A stretch of 64,000 nt of DNA from Flavobacterium succinicans (GCF_001662485.1 NZ_JMTM01000017.1:310001-374000); one strand, 5' to 3'; numbered from the stretch's first letter, positions 37,241 to 46,209 are shown. The notes: a model not told the origin generated them from the letters alone. Made by a program: numbers and translations.

Positions 37241-39535
37241 TTATAATTTGTATTTCAAAATAGCCATTACTTGTGTGGGTGCAATTGGATTTACACTATA
37301 ATTTTCGTGTACGGTGTAGTTCAATTCGTTGGTGATGTTAGAAACTTTGCACAATAAAGAGAGTTTTTTCCAATCATAGCCTACAGAAACATCAATGGTA
37401 GTATATCCTTTTAATGGGATGTCACGGTCTTCAATGGTTATCGTGTACGTTTTTGGATTCGTAGTAGGTTTGTTTTCAGTCCATACGTAACGGTCATTCC
37501 ATCCACCCACGCGATCACCTACATAACTGGCCATACCACCAAGGGTTATTCCTTTGAAAAATCCTTCTGGAATTTTGTAAAAAACGCTAAAGTTGGCCGT
37601 GTGTTTAGGCGTTCTGGTTAATAAATCACCTTCAATCAAACTTCCATTAGTGCCAGAGGTTTTAGTGATTTTTGTTTCATTAAAACTATACCCTGCCAAA
37701 ATATTTAAACCTTTAACTGGATTAGCATTGATATCTATTTCAATCCCTTTTCCTCTAGTGCCGCCCACTAATTCTTTCAAATTTGAATTTACGTTTGGTG
37801 TAACGCCATCTGAACCAAATGCAGCAGTTTGCGCTAGATTATTGTTTTTTATAATGTAAGCCGTAATATTTGTAGTAATTAAACCTTTCATAAAGTCTTT
37901 TTTGATTCCCACTTCATATTGATCAATAATTGAAGGATCAAGTGGTTTTAAATCTACTGTAGTACCTGTGTTTGGGGTGAAAGAATTCGAATAACTACCA
38001 AACACACTAGTTGTTTTGTTGGGCTGGTATACCAAGCCTGCTTTTGGTGAGAAGGCTTTGTTTAAATTTTTAGCTCCTTTAGTAATCGTATTTTTAGTAA
38101 AATCAGTGGTTGTGACTTGAGCTTCTTGCCATGACCAACGAATTCCTGCTAATACTTTAATTTTGTCGGTAAACGAAATCAAGTCTTGGGCATAACCACC
38201 AAAACGACTGGTTTCAGTTACTGCAATTTGTGTGTTGGTCGCATTTGGGATGTCGTTTCTTTGATTGTTAGGATTAAAATTGAAAAGATTAATGGTGTCA
38301 TATAAATTTGGATCGTATTTTCCGTTAACCATAACCGCTTTTTCATTAAAAGCATAAGTGTAATTGTCTGCTATCGAGTATTCATAATCTACTCCAGTGA
38401 AAATTTGATGTTTTACTTTTCCAGTAAAAAAAGTACCTTGTAAACTCAATTGGTCGCCAAATATTTTTTCTAAGTTTTTATTTTGCACTAAGCCTCTATT
38501 CCATGTTCCAGGCACTGCATAAGTTTCTAAACCAGAAATTTGAGCGGTAGATTTTTGAGTTCTGTTGTAATTTTGAAACGATGAATTGAAGTTTAATTTC
38601 CAGTTACTATTAAAATCATGCTGTAGTTGAACTGAAGCACTAGACGATTTGGTGTTTCCGTTTGACCATTTGGCGCCAAAGAATTGGTTTCTTGGCAAAT
38701 CTAAAATTTCTTTTCCAATAATTCCAGTTCCAAAATCTGGTGTCCAATCGGCACTTAGATAATCTCCCTGTAATGTAATTTGTGTTTTTTCAGAAAGTAA
38801 AAACAAGAACGAAGGGTTAAAATAAATTCTATCATTAGTCACAAAATCTCTAAAACTCTCTGATTTCTCATAGGAACCATTAAAACGATAGGCGATGGAT
38901 TGATTCAAAGGACCGTATACATCAAAGGCAGGTTTGTAATAATTATAACTTCCCATTTGGATTGAAAATTCTCCTCCATCATTAAATTTTGGTGCTTTGG
39001 TAACCATATTTAAGATCCCTCCAGGAGCGACATTTCCGTACAAAAGAGCTGCTCCACCTTTTAAAAACTCTACTTTTTCTAATCCAGAAACTTCCGGAAT
39101 AGAACCGCCATTAAATCTAAAACCATTTTTAAACATGTTGTTCGCTGTCATATCATATCCTCTAGACCAAAATGACTCTTGAGCGCCACCTCGAGCAGAT
39201 CCAACATAAACACCGTTAGCGTTTTTAATGACGTCACTCAATCGAATGGCTTGTTGTTGTTCGATAATTTGGGCTCCAATAACCTGAACAGTTTGTGGGT
39301 TGTCCATTGGTTTTAATCCAGAACGAATGGCTGTAACGGGCTGTCTTTGTTTGTGAGCTTTGACAATAACTTCGTTCAAAAGGCCTCCTTTTTTGTGTTT
39401 CGTAGTATCGATTTCAAATTCGAATGATTCGACCGCTACTTTTTTATCCTCAGTAGAGATGTTTGAAAGATTTGTTTCTTGTGCATTATTTACTAAAGTA
39501 CATAGCATAAATGAAGAGAGTAGGATATATTTCAT
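37241..39535 (-). CDS. TonB-dependent siderophore receptor
   Basis: 764 residues with signal peptide MKYILLSSFMLCTLVNNAQ. After a short N-terminal extension the plug domain (about 80-190) contains NPQTVQVIGAQIIEQQQAIR then VYVGSARGGAQESFWSRGYD and GGAALLYGNVAPGGILNMVT. The 22-strand barrel follows and ends with VMAILKYKL. The plug and barrel pattern is that of the FhuE/FoxA/FpvA siderophore receptors, and the N-terminus keeps no secretin-like signalling domain. It imports a ferric chelate across the outer membrane using TonB energy. The next genes on the strand (ApbE, PepSY-reductase) suggest reductive iron release. It has its own promoter. Confidence 0.9.
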   Translation of the reverse strand: MKYILLSSFMLCTLVNNAQETNLSNISTEDKKVAVESFEFEIDTTKHKKGGLLNEVIVKAHKQRQPVTAIRSGLKPMDNPQTVQVIGAQIIEQQQAIRLSDVIKNANGVYVGSARGGAQESFWSRGYDMTANNMFKNGFRFNGGSIPEVSGLEKVEFLKGGAALLYGNVAPGGILNMVTKAPKFNDGGEFSIQMGSYNYYKPAFDVYGPLNQSIAYRFNGSYEKSESFRDFVTNDRIYFNPSFLFLLSEKTQITLQGDYLSADWTPDFGTGIIGKEILDLPRNQFFGAKWSNGNTKSSSASVQLQHDFNSNWKLNFNSSFQNYNRTQKSTAQISGLETYAVPGTWNRGLVQNKNLEKIFGDQLSLQGTFFTGKVKHQIFTGVDYEYSIADNYTYAFNEKAVMVNGKYDPNLYDTINLFNFNPNNQRNDIPNATNTQIAVTETSRFGGYAQDLISFTDKIKVLAGIRWSWQEAQVTTTDFTKNTITKGAKNLNKAFSPKAGLVYQPNKTTSVFGSYSNSFTPNTGTTVDLKPLDPSIIDQYEVGIKKDFMKGLITTNITAYIIKNNNLAQTAAFGSDGVTPNVNSNLKELVGGTRGKGIEIDINANPVKGLNILAGYSFNETKITKTSGTNGSLIEGDLLTRTPKHTANFSVFYKIPEGFFKGITLGGMASYVGDRVGGWNDRYVWTENKPTTNPKTYTITIEDRDIPLKGYTTIDVSVGYDWKKLSLLCKVSNITNELNYTVHENYSVNPIAPTQVMAILKYKL

Positions 39536-39565
39536 GTTTATTTGGAATAATTAAAAATAACAATG

Positions 39566-39596
39566 CAAATATAAAGCCCTCTTTTGAAACCACAAA
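39566..39596 (-). promoter_or_regulatory. Promoter of the TonB-dependent receptor (TTTG-N19-TATATTTG)
   Basis: On the minus strand TTTG (39596-39593) and TATATTTG (39573-39566) are separated by exactly 19 bp, a textbook Bacteroidota promoter. The receptor ATG is about 30 bp downstream. Confidence 0.8.
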
Positions 39597-39762
39597 GCTT
39601 ATTTAGATTAAATATGAATAAAAATAAAAAATAGTTCTAAAGTGTTTGTTTGTCAGTAATTTGGAATGTTTTTTTGTGATGGATTTGTGACTGAAAAAGT
39701 CTTATTGTGCCAATTTTATGGAAGAAAGCCATTTTTTTGGAGTGTATTGAAAGTAAAAATGA

Positions 39763-40755
39763 TTAAAGTTTAGTCTTCAATTTCTTTTTGAAGTTTTTGG
39801 ACCGAATCACTTTTCCGTTATCGGTAATCATAATGCAGCTGTAGTCCGCGAATTTTTCGAGTAAAAGCAATCCTTGTTGTTGTCCTAAAACCATTAGTGA
39901 AGTGCTCAAACCATTGGCAGTTTCGGCATTGGGGCCAAAAACGGTCACGCTACACAAACCCGTAGCAGGATAACCCGTCGCGGGATTAATAATGTGCGAA
40001 TAGCGTTTGCCATCAAAAACAACATATTTTTCATAACTACCAGAAGTGGTTACGGCTTCTTGCCTTAAGGGAACGACCGCCATAATTTTTTCGGGTCGAA
40101 AAGGGTTCGTAATGCCAATATTCCAAGGTTTACCATTAGGCTGCGTTCCCCACGTACTCATATCGCCAGAGCCATTAATGATTCCAGCGGGAATGCCTTT
40201 GGCGAGCATCATAGCGCGACATTTATCGGTTGCGTAGCCTTCGCCCAAAGCGCCAAAACCAATTTTCATTCCTTTTACTTTCAAGAAAATGGTTGATTGA
40301 ACGGAGTCTAATATAATGTTTTGAAAGCCTACTTTTTCAACCGACTTTTTAATGGCTTCTGCCGTCGGCATCTCGGTCATCGACCCGTCAAATTTCCAAA
40401 TCCTATCCATAGCCGCAAAACTAATGTCAAACGCACCTTTGGTAATCTTTGAAAATTCAAGCGCCCTTTTGGTCAACTCAAATACTTCTTTGTCGACTTT
40501 TACAGGGCGAATACCCGCATTTTGGTTCACTTCCGAAACTTGAGAAGTGGGTTTCCAGTCCGAAATCAAATGCTCAATACGAGTGATTTCGGTAACAACA
40601 GCATCGATGTTTTCTTTTGCCGTGGCCGAATCTTGAGCTACAATCGTAATGTCAAAACGCCCACCCATAAGCAAAGTCGTTTTTTTTCGTAACACCTGAC
40701 TGTGACACGAAACACTCCAAACGAATAGCAATAGGAAAAGATTTTGGGTTGACAT
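39763..40755 (-). CDS. apbE: FAD:protein FMN transferase (ApbE family)
   Basis: 330 residues from ATG 40755; the frame continues upstream through the family 2 element, which is not coding. The N-terminus MSTQNLFLLLFVWSVSC is an export signal, possibly a lipobox with Cys17. ApbE motifs: MGGRFDITIVA, SQVSEVNQNAG, TKGAFDISFAAMDRIWKF, GFGALGEGYATDK, INGSGDMSTWG, VTTSGSYEKYV, YSHIINPATGYPA and ETANGLSTSLMVLG. The enzyme transfers FMN from FAD to Thr/Ser of a target motif, outside the cytoplasm. The PepSY reductase and DUF2271 gene lie on the same strand upstream. Confidence 0.92.
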   Translation of the reverse strand: MSTQNLFLLLFVWSVSCHSQVLRKKTTLLMGGRFDITIVAQDSATAKENIDAVVTEITRIEHLISDWKPTSQVSEVNQNAGIRPVKVDKEVFELTKRALEFSKITKGAFDISFAAMDRIWKFDGSMTEMPTAEAIKKSVEKVGFQNIILDSVQSTIFLKVKGMKIGFGALGEGYATDKCRAMMLAKGIPAGIINGSGDMSTWGTQPNGKPWNIGITNPFRPEKIMAVVPLRQEAVTTSGSYEKYVVFDGKRYSHIINPATGYPATGLCSVTVFGPNAETANGLSTSLMVLGQQQGLLLLEKFADYSCIMITDNGKVIRSKNFKKKLKTKL

Positions 40756-40785
40756 AACGTATGTTGTATAATGTAAATATATTGA

Positions 40786-40892
40786 TTTTGGGCGTGCCCC
40801 TCCCGAAAAAGGTCGGGTCGGGCTGTACGTTCCCGCTTTTTTTGAGCAAAAAAAATGCTCAAAAAAGAGCTCCACTGCCATCCCTCACGCAA
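40786..40892 (-). repeat. Structured dispersed element, family 2, copy 2
   Basis: Minus-strand copy of the element at 24980. It starts TTGCGTGA and has GGATGGCAGTGGAGCTC, then a hairpin of TTTTTTGAGCA with TGCTCAAAAAA around a T loop, AGCGGGAACGTACAGCCCGA, and a second small hairpin CCCGA with TCGGG before AGGGGCACGCCCAAAA. It ends 30 bp upstream of the apbE start, on the same strand. Confidence 0.75.
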
Positions 40893-40993
40893 GCGTTCCT
40901 AAAGAAAATTAGCGTTCCACTATTCGAATTGTAGTTAAAAACGGAATGATATAAAGCTCTACAAACTATGATAGACGCTCCTGATTTTTTTTA

Positions 40994-41075
40994 TTCCTGC
41001 AAGGTCTTTTTTTTGACCTTGTAGGTATTTGAATTTAACAAATATACCTACAAGGTTTTGAAAACCTTGCAGGAA
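40994..41075. repeat. Nested inverted repeat (two hairpins that are mutual complements)
   Basis: Hairpin one is CCTGCAAGGTC (40996-41006) with GACCTTGTAGG (41015-41025), loop of eight T. Hairpin two is CCTACAAGGTTTT (41047-41059) with AAAACCTTGCAGG (41061-41073). The outer arms 40994-41005 and 41064-41075 are perfect 12-bp complements, and so are the inner arms 41016-41027 and 41045-41056, so the whole 82 bp can also fold as one long stem. It lies between the PepSY-reductase stop and apbE, both on the minus strand. Confidence 0.8.
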
Positions 41076-41145
41076 ATTGTTGTATCACGATTAATCTTTA
41101 CATTGCTTTTTCCTTCTTCTTAGTAGAAAGTTGGGATGAGGCTTT

Positions 41146-43329
41146 CTAATAACAATCGGTCAAAATTTGCCCTTTGGCTTTATAATCTGAAACGCTGGTA
41201 TTGGGTTCCTCTAAAAGGGTTTCAAGTACTTTTTCTACATCTTTTTGCATTGCCAAAGAACCGCAAATCATAATGACTCCATTTTCATTCAACAGCGCTT
41301 TGAAAAAAGCAGCATCACGCTCTATCAAATCTGTCACACGACAGCCGTTAGGTATTCTGGATAAGGCCAAATTAAAACTTTGGAGCCTTTGTTGGTCCAT
41401 CATTTCTTGTGCAAGTTTTGTATAACTGGCAACGCTTTTTGTCTCGGTTCTAAAACCGCAATACAAATGCGTTTCCGTTTTGGGTGTCGACTCTTGAATC
41501 ATTCCTAAGAAAGGCGCAATTCCAGTTCCATTAGAAATTAAGGCAACTTTGGTTGCTTGTTTCGGGAAGTGAAAAGCGGTATTCGTGATTACTCGTGCTT
41601 TTATTTTGGTACCTATTTCAAGTTGATTCAAATAACCCGAACCTAATCCGTATTCGTGTAATTTGACAACCAATTGTAGTTTTCCGTCGTGTTTACCGAT
41701 GGAGTATAAACGCTCTTTATTGTCGTTGGCAGGATAAATGGCTAACAAATCTCCCGATTGGAATTTGGTCGTCCAAAGCGTTTTGAAGCTCACCAAAAAA
41801 GTGTCTTCGTCTGTGGATACTCGTGTTTTGGTAACTACTTCAAAAGTTTGTAGACCCTTTGGTATTGCATTGTATAGCGATGGAGTAGTAGCAAGCGGTA
41901 AGGAAGTTGAGGTATTCCATAACTGAATCCAATCCACAAATTCTTCAGTTGATTTGTCGTTTACAGTATGTAACGGTACGATGGTTTCGCTCCAATTTTG
42001 TTTTGCCAATGCAGTTTCGACAGCATAGGCAAAACCACAAAAATCCGCATAGGATTTAGACCCAAAACCAATAATAGCGGTTTTGATTTTTTGTTTTTGT
42101 GTAGTTTTGCTCAGTAATTCAATAAATTGATCCGCATTAGATGGTGCATCGCCCATCCCGTGAGTTGCTGCAAAAACGAGCAATTGTTCTGCTTTTGGAA
42201 ACTGGGTATAGGAATTCATCTCGGCGAGATAGGCTTTTTTGCCAAGAGCAATAAATTGCTGTTGCACGGCATTGGCAAATCGCAGGGTACTTCCGTTTTC
42301 TGAACCTACGAGGAGAATGATTTCGCTGTCTTTGGCTTTGAATTTATTTTTGATGCGACTGGCTCTGCGTCGCAACGTCATTGCAAATCCAGAATAAATA
42401 AAGAACAATAGATTGATACTAGCCAAACCAAGAATTACAGCCCACAAAATGCTGGTTCTTCCGGTGTGTAAATCGAGACTTAGGTCTTTCAATTGTGTGG
42501 TGGTTGCGATTGCTTTTTCTGTAACTACAGCGCCAGTTACTTGATTTACCTCTATTTCTTTATCTTTTAGATGAATGATAAAGTATTCTTCAGGATCATC
42601 CGAAAAAGGAAATTCTATTTTGGTGACATCAGCCAAAAGCGCCGTCTTGAAAAAAGATGTTTTTTGTTTTTTGGACGAAGGCTGAGCTACAGTTTCGGTT
42701 GCTGAAGCATCGTTTTCTATAAAAAAATGAAACTTTTCAAGAGTAAGATACGCACCAGTAATCGCAATGATAAGTATTGGAAGTAGCGCTACTCTTCCAG
42801 TAATGATGTGATAATATTGGGCGAAATTTTCTTTTACAACTTTTGAAAACACACTTCGAATGCTTCTTTGACGATTAATGAGTAACGCCAAACCAGAAAG
42901 TGCAATAAGCGCCAATAAAAATGAAATAAAGCCTACTATAAATCGTCCAGTTTCTTTTAAAAACAAGGAGCGGTGTAGAGCCGTAGTCCATTGTATGAAT
43001 TCGCTTTTTGGGGTTGGTTTTCCTAGAATTTTACCGTTGGTTGGATCTACATAGGCATTAACATCATTACCTTCTTGATCTATTCCTTCAAGTAGAACAA
43101 ACTGATTGTGATCCACGCTTACTGCTGTTATTTCAGGATAGGTTTTTCGTAAAACAGGAAGCGTTTCTGCTAACGTTATTTCATCGAAAGTACTAGCTTG
43201 GTAAGAAGGGATCTTTTCTTGAATGGCATCTACCGCTAGAATGGTACCCGTAACGGCTGCTAGGACTAAAAAAAGGGAAGAGAAAATCGCTAGAACCAAA
43301 TGTGCGTAGCGCCAAAAGGAAAGAGTCAT
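41146..43329 (-). CDS. PepSY membrane protein fused to flavodoxin and FAD/NADPH reductase domains
   Basis: 727 residues from ATG 43329 (MTLSFWRYAHLVLAIFSS); the frame extends 17 codons to a TTG without support. Residues 1-330 are PepSY-associated with four spans: WRYAHLVLAIFSSLFL then AAVTG, a periplasmic PepSY loop, FIVGFISFLLALIALSGL, LLPILIIAITGAYLTL, and SILWAVILGLASINLLFF. Residues about 345-480 are flavodoxin-like (ILLVGSENGSTLRFA, VFAATHGMGDAPSNAD). The rest is a ferredoxin-reductase FAD/NAD(P) module (ERLYSIG, ISNGTGIAPFLGMIQ, IMICGSLAMQKDV). It would carry electrons from cytosolic NAD(P)H across the inner membrane, as proposed for siderophore reductases FoxB/FpvG. Confidence 0.88.
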   Translation of the reverse strand: MTLSFWRYAHLVLAIFSSLFLVLAAVTGTILAVDAIQEKIPSYQASTFDEITLAETLPVLRKTYPEITAVSVDHNQFVLLEGIDQEGNDVNAYVDPTNGKILGKPTPKSEFIQWTTALHRSLFLKETGRFIVGFISFLLALIALSGLALLINRQRSIRSVFSKVVKENFAQYYHIITGRVALLPILIIAITGAYLTLEKFHFFIENDASATETVAQPSSKKQKTSFFKTALLADVTKIEFPFSDDPEEYFIIHLKDKEIEVNQVTGAVVTEKAIATTTQLKDLSLDLHTGRTSILWAVILGLASINLLFFIYSGFAMTLRRRASRIKNKFKAKDSEIILLVGSENGSTLRFANAVQQQFIALGKKAYLAEMNSYTQFPKAEQLLVFAATHGMGDAPSNADQFIELLSKTTQKQKIKTAIIGFGSKSYADFCGFAYAVETALAKQNWSETIVPLHTVNDKSTEEFVDWIQLWNTSTSLPLATTPSLYNAIPKGLQTFEVVTKTRVSTDEDTFLVSFKTLWTTKFQSGDLLAIYPANDNKERLYSIGKHDGKLQLVVKLHEYGLGSGYLNQLEIGTKIKARVITNTAFHFPKQATKVALISNGTGIAPFLGMIQESTPKTETHLYCGFRTETKSVASYTKLAQEMMDQQRLQSFNLALSRIPNGCRVTDLIERDAAFFKALLNENGVIMICGSLAMQKDVEKVLETLLEEPNTSVSDYKAKGQILTDCY

Positions 43330-43442
43330 AGAAAAAGGACTTTTAGTTTTATGATGTGCAAATTGAAAAAACGAAGTCAAATAAGATAAAGGTTGTGATT
43401 CCTCAATCTTAAATGACTTTGTCTATTTTTTCAAGATGTTTT

Positions 43443-43922
43443 TTAGATTTTATTGAATCGCACGTAGCGGATATATCCTTTGCCATCTGTTTTGGCAGCC
43501 AATCCTTCTGTGGTTAATGGGATTTCGGCATCGGCAACATAGTATTTTTTGTCCTCTACAGCACTTTCAAAACGTAGTTTATAGCCTTTGTTGATTTTGG
43601 CATCTTCTATCTCGATAGTAGTAATGCTGCGATCTCCACCAGTTACAGAAGCTCCAGTTTTGGCACTTATGTTTTCTTGTTTTTTTGATTGGAATTTATG
43701 CCATTCTTTGATGGTTTTGTACCATTTTTTATCGTCACCCATTACGTAAAGCGTTTTCTCGTATTCCCCTTTTGGATTGATTAACGACACTACAATATAG
43801 GCGCCTTCCCCTACATAGTTAGACATTTGCAACATGCATTTGTATTTGCTAGTTTGAGCAGTCGCTTGAAAAGATAAAAAACTGATAAGGGTAAGTAAGC
43901 TTATTTTTAAGAATGATTTCAT
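43443..43922 (-). CDS. DUF2271 exported protein with a flavinylation-like TGAS motif
   Basis: 159 residues with signal peptide (MKSFLKISLLTLISFLSF then QATAQ). It matches the DUF2271 pattern, with YIVVSLINPKGEYEKTLYVM, KWYKTIKEWHKF and FESAVEDKKYYVADAEIPLT. The segment SAKTGASVTGGDRS aligns in form with the ApbE target motif D-x-x-S/T-G-A-T/S, with S in place of the leading D and S as the candidate acceptor. It sits upstream of the PepSY-reductase on the same strand. A periplasmic electron carrier or anchoring protein is inferred, not known. Confidence 0.82.
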   Translation of the reverse strand: MKSFLKISLLTLISFLSFQATAQTSKYKCMLQMSNYVGEGAYIVVSLINPKGEYEKTLYVMGDDKKWYKTIKEWHKFQSKKQENISAKTGASVTGGDRSITTIEIEDAKINKGYKLRFESAVEDKKYYVADAEIPLTTEGLAAKTDGKGYIRYVRFNKI

Positions 43923-44029
43923 TATGAGGATAAATTATGAATTTTAAGTGATGTGATTTGAGTTATGAGTTTTGAATTATTTAGGCTATTCACTAGTTAC
44001 TAAGTACTAATCACTAAGAACTAACTAAA

Positions 44030-45541
44030 CTATTTCAAAAACTCTAAATCGATGTTCTTTTGGGTTAATGTTTCGTTTTCTTTCGCCAATGTGTATGGGG
44101 TTTCGTCAAATTCTGTTTTAGCATCTTTTTGTGCCCCAATAGAGATTAAATACTTTAAAATAGTATCATCTTTTGCAATCATCGCTGCTTTGTGTAAAGC
44201 TGTTAAGCCATCATTGTTTTTGACGTTGCTGTCTATTTTTAAATCGGCTAATTTTTTGAGCAAATTTAAATCGTTTTTGATCACCGCCAAATGATACAAG
44301 GTATTTCCGTCTTTTTGAGGTGTAGAAAGGACAAAGCCTTTGTCTTGTAGTATTTTTATTTTAGCATCAAAAGGGTCTTGTTTTGGCGTGTTGGCTGCTT
44401 CAGGACCACGTCCGCCACCCGTTTGAGGACGATACGATTGTATTAAATAGTAGCCTAAATTGTTACCATCTTTATCGGTTACTCTAATATCAGCCTTATG
44501 ATTTAAAAGTTGCGTAATTGCTTCTGGTGTTCCTGATTTAACTGCAAAAGTTAAGGCACTTTCTTTTTTTGAGTTTTGCGCATTGGTATTTTTGGTTACC
44601 GCTATTAATTGTTCCAAAGTAGCGGTTTCACGACCAGCTGCAGCAAGCATCAATGGTGTGTTTCCTTCTTTGTCTGCTTGGTTAGGATCCACACCTTTAG
44701 AAAGAAAATAAGTTATGATTTCTGTTTGATTGGGTTTATTTGCTAAAAAGTGAAGTACTGTTTCACCAGATTTACTGCTAGTAGTAGGTTTGATTTTTAA
44801 TTCTTCAACCAAATATTTATAGGTTTCAAGTGTGCTTGATTCTCTACGTGTACCTTGAGCGGCAAAAAGAAGTGCATTGTTGGTGTATTTTACTCCTTTT
44901 GCTAAAAGGGTTTTCAAGAAAGCAACATTACCAGTTTTTGCAGCATAATCAAATGCTGTGTTGCCATTACTGTCTACATCTTTTAGGGATAAGCCTTTTG
45001 TAGCTAAATAATCACTTAGCGTTAAGTTTTTATCTGTTGCAATGGTCATTAGTTGCAGGTTAACCCCGTCTTTATATTTTTTCTTTGGATCAATGCCAGC
45101 TTTGAAAAATGCCTCGTACAATTTTGGATTCGATTGTCCACCAATGGCAGCAAAGGTAAGCGGAGTTTCTCCTTTACTGTCTTCCAAATTGATGTCAGAA
45201 CCTTTAACGATTAAGTATTCTATAATTTCCAAATTCCCTTTGTTAGCGGCCCAATGCAGGTAAATTCGGTTATCGTGGGTCAGTTTGTTTACTTCGTTTC
45301 CAGGTTGTTCCAATAAGAATTTAATAGTAGCAGCAGGCGCATCATTATTAATGGCCATTACGGTTACATCAAAAGCATTGGGAGTTGCCGCAGATGGACT
45401 GTTGCCTTTTTCGATTTCGGCTTTTACAGTGGCCACATCGGGCGAAGTTTTCCAAAAAGATTGGTCGAGTAAGCTATTTTTTTGTTGGGCACTGCACCAA
45501 ACAGTTGTAATCAAAGATAGGGTTAAGAATATATTCTTCAT
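44030..45541 (-). CDS. Exported ankyrin-repeat protein
   Basis: 503 residues with signal peptide MKNIFLTLSLITTVWCSAQ. Ankyrin repeats (G-x-TPL-x-A-A, L-x-x-A-x-x-G, D-x-N) run almost throughout, for example RIYLHWAANKGNLEIIEYLI, DSKGETPLTFAAIGGQSNP, DSNGNTAFDYAAKTGNVAF, DKEGNTPLMLAAAGRETATL and NNDGLTALHKAAMIAKDDT. No catalytic motif. It is the first gene of the minus-strand run ankyrin - DUF2271 - PepSY-reductase - ApbE and probably a periplasmic binding scaffold. Why it is linked to iron/flavin genes is not explained by the sequence. Confidence 0.88.
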   Translation of the reverse strand: MKNIFLTLSLITTVWCSAQQKNSLLDQSFWKTSPDVATVKAEIEKGNSPSAATPNAFDVTVMAINNDAPAATIKFLLEQPGNEVNKLTHDNRIYLHWAANKGNLEIIEYLIVKGSDINLEDSKGETPLTFAAIGGQSNPKLYEAFFKAGIDPKKKYKDGVNLQLMTIATDKNLTLSDYLATKGLSLKDVDSNGNTAFDYAAKTGNVAFLKTLLAKGVKYTNNALLFAAQGTRRESSTLETYKYLVEELKIKPTTSSKSGETVLHFLANKPNQTEIITYFLSKGVDPNQADKEGNTPLMLAAAGRETATLEQLIAVTKNTNAQNSKKESALTFAVKSGTPEAITQLLNHKADIRVTDKDGNNLGYYLIQSYRPQTGGGRGPEAANTPKQDPFDAKIKILQDKGFVLSTPQKDGNTLYHLAVIKNDLNLLKKLADLKIDSNVKNNDGLTALHKAAMIAKDDTILKYLISIGAQKDAKTEFDETPYTLAKENETLTQKNIDLEFLK

Positions 45542-45595
45542 ATTTTGGAATGGATTAAAAACAATTTCGTTTATTTAGAATAAATAAAAATAATA

Positions 45596-45625
45596 CAAAT
45601 GTAAGTATTAAAACTAATTTTCCAA
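45596..45625 (-). promoter_or_regulatory. Promoter of the ankyrin/DUF2271/PepSY/ApbE gene run
   Basis: Minus-strand TACATTTG (45603-45596) with TTGG about 18 bp upstream fits the Bacteroidota promoter; the ankyrin start is about 55 bp downstream. Confidence 0.6.
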
Positions 45626-45684
45626 TAGCTTTTGTATTCGTAAGAATGAAAAAAGTAAAAAAGGTTTAATATGGTTGGATGAAT

Positions 45685-45718
45685 AAATAAAAAAACCTCA
45701 GTAAGAACCGAGGTTATA
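45685..45718 (-). terminator. Terminator of the lipocalin-like lipoprotein gene
   Basis: On the minus strand AACCTC (45715-45710) pairs with GAGGTT (45699-45694), followed by seven T residues. It lies 18 bp after the stop at 45733. Confidence 0.8.
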
Positions 45719-45732
45719 GTATTGAGGTTGAA

Positions 45733-46209
45733 TTATTTCATTTTTTTAAGCGTATAAGTTTCGGATGTAACTTTTCCGGCTTGTTTTCCTGAGATTTTTG
45801 CAATCAACGTAGTTGCATCGGCTAATTTGTAATTGATTTTTTGTGGGTAATCGTGTTTTGGATTTTCGAAGACCAAGTTTTTTTCGATGGTAGAGGTGAG
45901 GGGAAACGATACGGCTTCGTCATTGTTTTCGCCTATTACAGTAGCTTTATAGATAAGGTTTTCTCCTTTTTGTTGCAACACAATTGTTTCGTTATGCAAA
46001 GTGTCTTTTCCTTTTATAAAATAAGAAGTCCCTTCAAAAGTACTGTCGTTTACAGCTTTCCATGTTTCTTCTAAAATTCCTTGTTCAGATTGCTGGGTCC
46101 AAGTGCCCAACAGCCATTGCGAAGCTTTGATTTTTTCATTTTTGTTCGCGTTGTTGTTACAGGACGCAAGTGCTACAAAGACCAATAAAAGTGTCGTTTT
46201 TTGAAACAT
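45733..46209 (-). CDS. DUF6265-type lipocalin-like lipoprotein
   Basis: 158 residues with lipobox MFQKTTLLLVFVALASC (Cys17). The mature part begins WLLGTWTQQSEQGILEETWK and has FENPKHDYPQKINYKL and ending SETYTLKKMK; GTW near the start and the NPKHDYPQ motif are typical of DUF6265, a lipocalin-like small-molecule-binding fold. It is probably anchored in the outer or inner membrane. Function unknown. No neighbour on the strand gives a clue. Confidence 0.8.
   Translation of the reverse strand: MFQKTTLLLVFVALASCNNNANKNEKIKASQWLLGTWTQQSEQGILEETWKAVNDSTFEGTSYFIKGKDTLHNETIVLQQKGENLIYKATVIGENNDEAVSFPLTSTIEKNLVFENPKHDYPQKINYKLADATTLIAKISGKQAGKVTSETYTLKKMK

Noticed and set aside
40638..40892. Open frames over the apbE start and the element behind it
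   Set aside because: They translate the family 2 element; the real apbE frame starts at 40755.
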